DNA of 64,000 bases from Boesenbergia rotunda (taxonomy: Eukaryota; Streptophyta; Magnoliopsida; Zingiberales; Zingiberaceae), in contig JAGFNQ010005404.1 in assembly GCA_024364735.1 (NCBI GenBank), positions 103,067-167,066 on the forward strand, given 5' to 3'. The notes beneath the pieces are model-generated. The model saw only the letters and a list, made by a program, of their open reading frames with translations, had not been told where the DNA came from and made no database searches. The position numbers and the translations under genes are program-made. Below are positions 57,132-64,000 of this stretch, one piece after another; the first letter of the stretch is position 1; each line of letters begins with the position of its first letter.

Positions 57132-57619
57132 GTGAGGAGGCGCGACTTGGCCCGCTCAAAGTCCTCTTGTAGGTCAGACATTTGCTCGGCAGCAACTTGT
57201 ATCCTTATTTCTTGCTTTACTAGCTGGTCTACCTGCTCCTTGATCTGACCCTGGAAGGCCTCGGCCGATGATTCCAAAAGGCGGACGTCCTCCAATAGCT
57301 TCGCTTCCCGTTCTTTGAGGCACCCCTTCTCATGAGCTAAGTGGCTCACCTCCTCAATGAGGGTTGTTGCAAGCTCTGATAGCAGGCGTTCTCGGTGGCG
57401 AACACTATGCAGTGATGACTCAGAGGCCAGCAGACTATTTAGGTAGTGCTCCGCCTTAACCCGAAGGCCCCTGCTGACCTCTGCTTGCATCCGTCCTTCT
57501 TCGCGAGCCCATAAAACCTCTACCTCTAGTTCGGTGACTTGTTGGCGCAGGGCATTGGTTTCCTGCTCGGAGGACAGGCGACGACCTAGGAGAAGGCAGT
57601 CAGAAGTGGCCTGCCGCAT
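57132..57619 (-). pseudogene. G: coiled-coil ORF, N-terminal half
   Basis: Minus frame from 57619 (MRQATSDCLLLGRRLSSEQ): a long coiled coil with LRQQVTELEVEV, AKLLEDVRLLESSAEAF and LQEDFERAKSRLL, interrupted by the D LTR. A TTTCTCCTAG splice-acceptor-like stretch just upstream of the ATG suggests that exon may begin earlier. It joins in frame to 13080-13526. Probably a transposon-associated coiled-coil protein. Unrelated to the host gene at 59188, which is on the other strand. Confidence 0.7.
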
Positions 57620-57639
57620 GGTTGAGCTAGGAGAAAGTA

Positions 57640-59035
57640 ATTATGGTGTCAAAATTAGTCCTAACCACTAGCAATGATCTTCTTATATTGTGCCAATTGA
57701 CACGGAATAATACATCATGTCGTGGTTATAGCATATATAGACTGTCTTTTTTTATCTCTCATCTTTACCTCATTATTTTTTTAAACTTTATAACTTATTA
57801 TCTATCTTACTTTTTTCATATTTATATTTTATTTTATTTTCTATTATATTTATTTCTTATATTTTTAATCTATAAAACTCTATTTATTTATTTATATTTT
57901 ATACTTTCTTTATTTTTTATTCTTGTATTATTTTTATATTTTATATTTATATGTTTATTTTTTTTCTCTTTACATATTTATTTTATCTTTCTCTCTTTTA
58001 TATTTATTATTTTATTATTTATTCCTATTATATTTTTTTACTCATATTATTTTACTTTATTCTTATTATATATTTATTTCAATCTCTATTTTTTTATAAT
58101 TTACTTTATTTATTTTTTTTTAATTTTATATCTGAAGCTAGTGTCTAATCTAGTTTCAGATCTTGAAAAAAATTAAAGAGGGTCTAATATATCAAAATTA
58201 TTATATTATATATATATTTTTTTATTTTTATTTTATTTTTATTTTTCTATATTTTATAATTTCAAGACCAAAGAGGATCTGAAATGTATTATTTCAGGTC
58301 CTTGTAGGCTCTGAAATGAATTATTTTAGGCTATTTTTGGGTCTGAAATCAAATATTTCGGGTGAAATCAAATTGAATCAATTTTTAATAATTTTTTTAG
58401 GATATCTAATCTATCTTACTATCTTAATTTCCATATATGAATTTTATTTAAATTTAAATTTTATATATTTCTAATATATACATTTCTACCCACTATATTT
58501 TTTTATAATTTTTGATATTTTGCAATTTCTATTTATATTCTTATTTCAATTATTTATAATTATTTTAAAAAAATAATTTCGATTTTGAATATTAGAAGGT
58601 TTGATATTTTTTGATTTCAAACTCATGTTGGGCCTGATATTCTAAGATTTTAGGCTCAACGTGGCCTGATATTTATCCTATTTTAAAAATATATTTTTAA
58701 AATATATAATAATTATGTAATATTTATTTATAGGATAATCTTTTAATTATTTCTTAATTTTTTTCCAATCGTAACAAAATATAATAAATGTTCGGGATGA
58801 GTAAAGTTGTACAAGACAGGAAGAGATATATCTTATATCCGAACCATAATTTATTATTTTAAAATTAAATTACGAAAAGATAATTCGGATGTCTTGAAAA
58901 GTGAATTATCAAAATGAGTAATTGACGGAAGGGGTATAACAGAAATGAACTGATTTTACATATACCCTTTAATAAAAACTAAATTATAATACATTTTTTT
59001 TTTTGATAAATATAAATTTCTACGCACGTCTTTTC
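57640..59035. other. AT-rich intergenic DNA
   Basis: Very T/A-rich, especially 57760-58130 and 58190-58260. Repeated GGTCTGAAAT-like words lie at 58270-58370 and 58600-58680. The ORF at 57643-58176 (F/I/L/Y only) is a composition effect. No gene seen. Confidence 0.7.
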
Positions 59036-59060
59036 TATATATATATATATATTTTTTGAT
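59036..59060 (+). promoter_or_regulatory. Candidate TATA region of the GluTR-binding protein gene
   Basis: TATATATATATATATATT lies about 130-150 bp upstream of the ATG at 59188, a plausible distance for a plant core promoter. The AT-rich setting makes a chance match possible. Confidence 0.4.
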
Positions 59061-59187
59061 TCACGATCTATTTAAATACCCATGTAGCATCTGTGCCCGT
59101 CCGCGTGGCAGATTGATTGTATCATGTTAAAATGGTCTTCGTTAATCGTTATCCTCTTTCTTGCCATCGTTTCAACGTATTGGTGCG

Positions 59188-59553
59188 ATGCCTCCCCTCC
59201 TCTCTCTCCGGGTTTCCCCTTCTCTCCCTGCTTTTTGCCCCTCGAAGATTCACTCCCCCCCGCTCGCCTCCCGGCGCTTCGCTTCCTTCCCGAGATGCTC
59301 CCTTCTCTCCGTGCCGATCGACGTGCCTCCTTTAGCCGGGGGCAGCTCCAGGTCGAAGCCATCCCCTGCCGAGGTATCCAGAACAATCGTCGAGCTCTCC
59401 TCCACCGGCGCCCTTTCCTCGCTGTCCCCAGACGGTTGGCCCCTTGCCGTCGGCGCCCGCTTCGTTGTCGATTCCCAGGGAGCGCCTGCTCTGTGCTTAA
59501 ACCGGCCCGAGAGACTCTTCGTTTCTGATGGCCCATCTAGCTTCCATGTTCAG
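59188..59553 (+). CDS. GLUTRBP: Glutamyl-tRNA reductase-binding protein, exon 1
   Basis: 122 codons from ATG 59188 (MPPLLSLRVSPSLPAF), then GT at 59554, phase 0. The first 55 or so residues are Ser/Pro/Arg-rich, a likely chloroplast transit peptide. Then KPSPAEVSRTIVELSSTGAL, DGWPLAVGARFVVD, GAPALCLNR and PSSFHVQ, matching the start of the split-barrel, HugZ-like domain of the plant GluTR-binding protein (Arabidopsis At3g21200, PGR7). It binds glutamyl-tRNA reductase at chloroplast membranes and tunes 5-aminolevulinate synthesis for chlorophyll and haem (family knowledge). An ORF in another frame starting near 59124 is a shadow. Confidence 0.92.
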
Positions 59554-59914
59554 GTTTAGTTTGGATTTTTTTCTTCTTCTTCTAAGAGTGGGGTTTGCAT
59601 TAAAATCTAGTAGTAGGTTGCTTGGGCTCCTTCTATAATTCTTATACCTAGCATCCATTTCTTTCCTATCTCTAGTTTCATCTTAAATTATTTGCTGCTC
59701 CTAATGAGTTCCACATGTTATGCTATATGCGTTTTCAAGTCGAGGGAAAAACATTTGTGCATCCTTACTACGTTGGACTGATAAGCGGTTTAGTGGTGTG
59801 ATATTGAAGTGTCAATCAGTAGTTCTTTGTTGCAGTAAACAGTTTTATAAAATGTTCTCAATCCTTCGCTACAAAGGATCTCCCAAGTAACACGGTGATA
59901 TTCTTTTGGAGCAG
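59554..59914 (+). other. GLUTRBP intron 1
   Basis: 361 bp, GTTTAG start and TTTTGGAGCAG end, joining two phase-0 exons. T-rich, no insertion recognised. Confidence 0.8.
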
Positions 59915-59995
59915 TTTGAGCAAATGAGATCACGGACTCCACAATGCACACTTCTGGGAAGCCTGAGCAAACCCAATGATAGATTTCTCCTGAAG
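59915..59995 (+). CDS. GLUTRBP: Glutamyl-tRNA reductase-binding protein, exon 2
   Basis: 27 codons, phase 0 at both ends: FEQMRSRTPQCTLLGSLSKP then DRFLLK, followed by GTAATT. The RTPQCT motif and its distance from exon 1 match the family. I chose the acceptor at AG 59913-59914 because the joined protein then aligns without a gap; an acceptor one codon earlier is possible. Confidence 0.88.
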
Positions 59996-60613
59996 GTAAT
60001 TATAATTCCCTATCCTATTAATCATAGGAGTAGGATGGTTAGCATTGCTCCTATCATTGGAAATAATAAATCTAGGATAGGAGTTATCTTCTCAAGTGCA
60101 TAGAAAAAATGATTTTCATCTGAGTTCATATCCTTTGGTATACTCTATGTTTGTTCAGTAGTCAGAATTTGGATGAGTATAATATTTTAACACTTGCTCA
60201 TGAACAACTTGGGGTGGATTTTTTCACTAAAAGTTGCATTTATGGCATGGCCACAGGACATAAAATCTATTTGTGCAAATTCTTTATTTTTTTCACTTTG
60301 ATCACTAGAAGTCTAGAATAAAACATCAATCTTTTTCTCCATTTGTCAACCAGTTTTGTTTTTTTTCCTATGTTATGTTCCTCTCTATAGAAGTTTCATA
60401 AAACTCTAATGTATAATGAAAACATATCTAAATGACCTTTGCAACTGAATGACTCAAGCGAAATGGGTTTTATTGTGTAAAATTGTGGAAAACTGAGTTA
60501 ACCATGTTTTATGATATGCTTTATTTTTGAGCATTTGTGTAGTGAACCGATGATATGTGTATAGGAAACATGTCACGATATCTTATAGCACATATCATGG
60601 TGTCATTTTTCAG

Positions 60614-60718
60614 AGACTTCATGCAACATGGGAGAAAAAATATGGAGAAGAACTGGAGGAAGAATTTATTTATCTATTTTCTGTTGATAAGGTGCTTCAA
60701 ATTGAAGATCTAAAGGAG
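60614..60718 (+). CDS. GLUTRBP: Glutamyl-tRNA reductase-binding protein, exon 3
   Basis: 35 codons between TTTTTCAG and GTATGG: RLHATWEKKYGEELEEEF, then SVDKVLQIEDLKE. This matches the RLSATWREKFGEE to DRVLQMEDF stretch of the family, phase 0. The next exon should begin near a WVASSDY-type motif. I do not see it before the right edge. Confidence 0.9.
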
Positions 60719-62031
60719 GTATGGGTTTGGTTTGTTCGGAGTTCTTCTAAGCGTTACTTTTCTTTGAATGTAGTATTCCTTGATGTTTTCATGAAGTTAT
60801 TTAACTATTTCATGATCTAATTATGTAGTAATACGATGGGCCAGCTTCTCTCTGGTTATGTGTTTCAGATAATTCACTCAATGATTTAGACAAGCTAACT
60901 TCCATATTTACATCATGTCTATACTAACCAGTCATGGTATCTTAAGAAGAACCTTAATTTTTTTGTATATTGACACCCATGGACTTGAGTAGCTTGCTCC
61001 TTTTAAGAACCTGACTGCAAATACTAGGGGTGCAATTCTAAATTCCATGTATCACCAGGTGTACATTGTAATTATACATTGATGAATAACAAACATAGGC
61101 AGAAGGGACATTGTAGTGGAGAAACCCTAATAATTTTCCCCATTAACTCCTTCACATCCAAGTAGTGCCTATGTCAACCTTACAAAATAGTTTGGGTGCG
61201 CCATCTGTTTTAAACGAACTGACTATTAGGTTCAAGACATGTGCCATTTCTTCATAGGGATTTCCCCCTTGTTTGCAGGTGTTTATCAAACTATTTCTTT
61301 GCAGGATTTTCCCTTTAGTATCATCAACTTGGTAGAACATTTCAACATGATTCCATTGTTGAACAATTATTTTTTGAATTATATTGGGTTCCTTAGTAGT
61401 ATTAGTTGTAGTCTTATTTATTTTACCACTTGTAATCTCTTTTTATTTTTATATTATCTTTTTGTGTTTGTTCTACTAAGCTTTGATGTTAAACTTTCAT
61501 AATATAGCTCTCTATGTAGCATTTTTGCTCTCCTACGTTGCATTCATTACATGTGTAATTATGCCTTAGTGTAGCAGACTTGTACATTAGTTATTGACGC
61601 AATGCAAGAATATTGATAGCAATTTTCTACAACTTGTTGATTCGAAAAGGAATACTAAGAAATATTAAAAACTCGACATTCCAAAATGGAGACGGTGGCT
61701 AGAAATAGTATTAATAAAAACTATCTTAAAACAACTAAACAAGATGCTTATATAGACCTAAAATCCTAATTACAACACGAAAATACCAAAATACCCTAAA
61801 TATAAAAATTACTAAAAATTGTAAAAACGATGTTTGGAGCTTCTGAAAAGGTCTTGAATGACCGGTTACGGGTTCCACCTGGTAACAAATCTAGGTCTTT
61901 GAACGAGCTTTGATTCAAGCTAAATAACGCCTCATTCTCATACACGACTCAAAAGTTATGGCCTTCAGAAGTTTGCACGGTCGAACTTGCATAGTTATCT
62001 AGATGAAAATAGACATATTGGTACTGTGTAA
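60719..62031 (+). other. GLUTRBP intron 3 start and unassigned repeat
   Basis: 60719-61600 looks like ordinary T-rich intron. From about 61610 the texture changes to A-rich sequence (AAAACTCGACATTCC, TATATAGACCTAAAATCC), which may be a separate repeat. No exon found. Confidence 0.5.
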
Positions 62032-62826
62032 TGATAAGTGTGAAGTGTATATAGAGTTTTTATCATGTTTTTTCACACTATTTTTGGCTTACTTTGCATG
62101 CATAGATTCTATCACATTCATACCTTTTGCTTTATTTTTATATTCTACTACTCCTAGATGTTGCTCTCGTGTATTTGTGGTGACAGGGACGCGAATTGGA
62201 GTGAAATCAGAGTTCGAAGAAGAAGTTGGAAAGCTCCACACTTGGACACGGGTGTCTGTGCCAGTTGGCACGGGTCGTGCTCCACTTGATGGCCAAGTTA
62301 GAGAGCCTGTGCTTAGTGGTATGGGTCGTGTCTTGTTCGGCCTTTTCCACACAGCTGCCTATGCTCAGTGGCACGGGTTGGCCTCGTCTCGACGACCACG
62401 TCCCGATGGCCTATGCCCAACGACACAGGTCGTGCTCCAATCACCATAGGCAACACGGGTGTCTGTGCCCAGTGGCATAGGCCGTGTTGCGCTAGATTTG
62501 AAGCCTTTACGCCTGACATGGTCAACCGTGCCCAGCGGCACAGCCGTGTTGGGCGTCCGATTTTTAGCCCTATATAAGGGGATCCGCCTTTTTGGGTTTG
62601 GGATCTCGATTTGGGGTTGCCCAAGGACCCCAAGGAGGTTAGAGGAGTCCCTGAAGCGTTTCGGATCTATCTATGCATCAAGGGAAGATAGGGACTTACC
62701 AGGAGGAAAATCGTCAAGCAATCCTAAGCTTTTTCTTCCCTTTTTCTGTTTTTTTTTTGGAATTGTATTGGATTTCTGTGTTCTCGATAATGATTGTTGA
62801 TTGTAACCCTGAGTTTATGGAGTAAT
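62032..62826 (+). repeat. J: LTR-like segment, truncated
   Basis: Starts TGATAAGTGTGAAG, has about eight degenerate GTGCCCAGTGGCACGGGTCGTG-like units between 62230 and 62560, a TATA box TATATAAGGG at 62571-62580 and a leader-like stretch, then stops at the N. This resembles the U3-R part of a gypsy LTR. No partner LTR seen. Confidence 0.55.
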
Positions 62827-62827
62827 N
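62827..62827. other. Single ambiguous base (N)
   Basis: The only N in the window. It lies exactly between J and the A LTR fragment. Confidence 0.99.
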
Positions 62828-64000
62828 TGGTCCATTTAAGTATTTAATCAAAAATTTTCCACACTTCTCTTGGTCGCGTCTTCTTCACCGCAACTCAGTT
62901 TCATCGCGTGTTCTTAATTTTCTCAGTAGTTTCTTCAATCCAAGGGGCGTGACCCCTCAATTTCTTGCTTAGATCAATTCCTAGGTCGTTGGGGAAGTCT
63001 CTCGGTGAAGTTCCAGCTCTAAATTGTCAAGAAACAGAGCTGTTGTGAGGTTTCTGTGGCTCTGCTATTTGAAGTCTGCGATTTTAGTTGTTCATCCATT
63101 CCCATCCACCGGAGCCATCTGGAGGGGTTCCTTAGATTGCTCTGACCATCCACAATTTACAATCGCATTTGGAAGCAATTGGATTGAAGGCTTCGAATGG
63201 GATTTTCAGAATTGGGAAGAGCTGAGCTGGAATGGATCGCAGATTGAGTTTTCTATTGATTTGCTGAGCTTACGAGTTCGAGGCTCACCCTTGCGTGACG
63301 AACAAGGAGTTCTTGACCTAAGAGAGTGATTGAGGATTAGTTTTCTTCTAGAATTTTTGATTTGTAGCTGTAATTTCATTTCTGCAGTGTTTCATTTCTG
63401 AATTTTTCGTATTAGCTGTTTGGAATTTGTTTTCTGAATTGTTTTTAGCTTCAATTGCATTTCATTGTGCAAGTTTAATAGCTAGGGAATGTGTTTAGTG
63501 GATAATTGCTTTTTATTTCAGTTTATTTCTTGTTTCATACTTGCGTATCAGCCTGTTCATGCGTATCAATTCTGTTCTGTTTCATTTCTACAATTTCTGT
63601 TCAATCTGCTGCATTTCAGTCTTTTATTTGTACCAAGTTAGCTTAAGTTTGTTCTTCTGAATTTACCTTTCAGTTTATTTCATTTCCAAAGCCTCGGTAT
63701 CCATTTCTGCAATTTTGTTCAGCTGTATCCCTTGCGTTTCAGTTTCCTGCTTGAATCTCTGAATTCTGTTCATGCGTGCCAACTTGGATTCTCAGATTTG
63801 CAGCTTCAATTGAAGTCAATTCATGTTTAGTTTCAATTCCTGGGATTTTAGATAACAATTAGTTGCTGATGCCTGTGATCGAAGTTGTGATTCACATTCA
63901 GTTTTATTTCTGCACTTTTGAGCAGATTGCGTATCAAACTCCATTTCTGCACATAATGTTTGGTTTCTGAATCTTTGTTTCAATTGAGTTAATTCCTGCA
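62828..64000 (+). repeat. Fragment of an A-family LTR
   Basis: From GGTCCATTTAAGTATTTAATC it follows the A 3' LTR from about 28063 to beyond 29240 with scattered differences, and continues past the window edge. The first 580 bp of the LTR are missing. The H target site is uninterrupted here (near 63240). Confidence 0.93.

Noticed and set aside
57643..58176. 177-residue ORF that looks like a membrane protein (F/I/L/Y runs)
   Set aside because: Pure AT-rich composition; no motif, no codon pattern, no homology wording.
59124..59528. 134-residue ORF with a signal-peptide-like start overlapping GLUTRBP exon 1
   Set aside because: Other frame of a GC-rich exon; the frame from 59188 carries the family motifs and splices in phase.

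Overview
The window looks like plant nuclear DNA from a repeat-rich, intergenic-like region, probably a monocot. A Zingiberales-type genome is possible, but that is only an impression. It holds one recognisable host gene. Almost everything else is LTR retrotransposons, most of them nested in each other, plus one satellite block. There is no bacterial operon, CRISPR or rRNA. I name the elements X, Y, D, A, H, I, F, B, C, E, G and J for reference.

Left part (1-13526). 1-4739 is the 5' half of a minus-strand Ty3/gypsy element X (chromovirus-like pol start, protease, zinc knuckle, gag, tRNA-Met primer site, 2.3 kb LTR). 4740-4920 is a Copia-type LTR tail. 4921-10799 is a decayed minus-strand Copia element Y with its 5' LTR. 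10800-12780 is a satellite of 86 bp units arranged mostly as alternating dimers. 13080-13526 is the C-terminal half of a coiled-coil ORF (G). Its N-terminal half lies 43.6 kb away at 57132-57619.

Central nest (13527-57131). One minus-strand Copia element, D, split G; the flanks read gtcag and gtgag, a 4/5 duplication match. D then received further insertions. A (14809-30393) is a pol-less, Athila-like element with two 2911 bp LTRs and TSD ctcat. It carries solo LTR H in its own 5' LTR (TSD gattg) and solo LTR I in its interior. F is a truncated plus-strand Copia relative of D. B is a solo LTR with near-TSD atatg/gtatg. C (38224-45847, TSD cagat) and E (46436-54902, TSD agaag) are two pol-less Sirevirus-like elements. 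With the insertions removed, D reads in minus order: LTR, primer site, gag, zinc knuckle, pre-integrase, integrase, RNase H, LTR. Its RT segment is missing.

C and E share an LTR design: an array of short hairpins with co-varying stems, then GGCGCC palindromes, then a TATA box. E has a second ORF (50838-51929, with a probable 78 bp intron). A copy of the GGCGCC-plus-TATA arrangement lies directly upstream of it, as if the ORF has its own promoter. This is the best candidate for something not previously described.

Right part (57132-64000). After the N-terminal half of G and about 1.4 kb of AT-rich DNA, exons 1-3 of a chloroplast glutamyl-tRNA reductase-binding protein gene run on the plus strand (59188-60718). 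The later exons are not visible. Downstream are an unassigned repeat, an LTR-like segment, a single N at 62827, and a fragment of the A LTR that begins right after the N.
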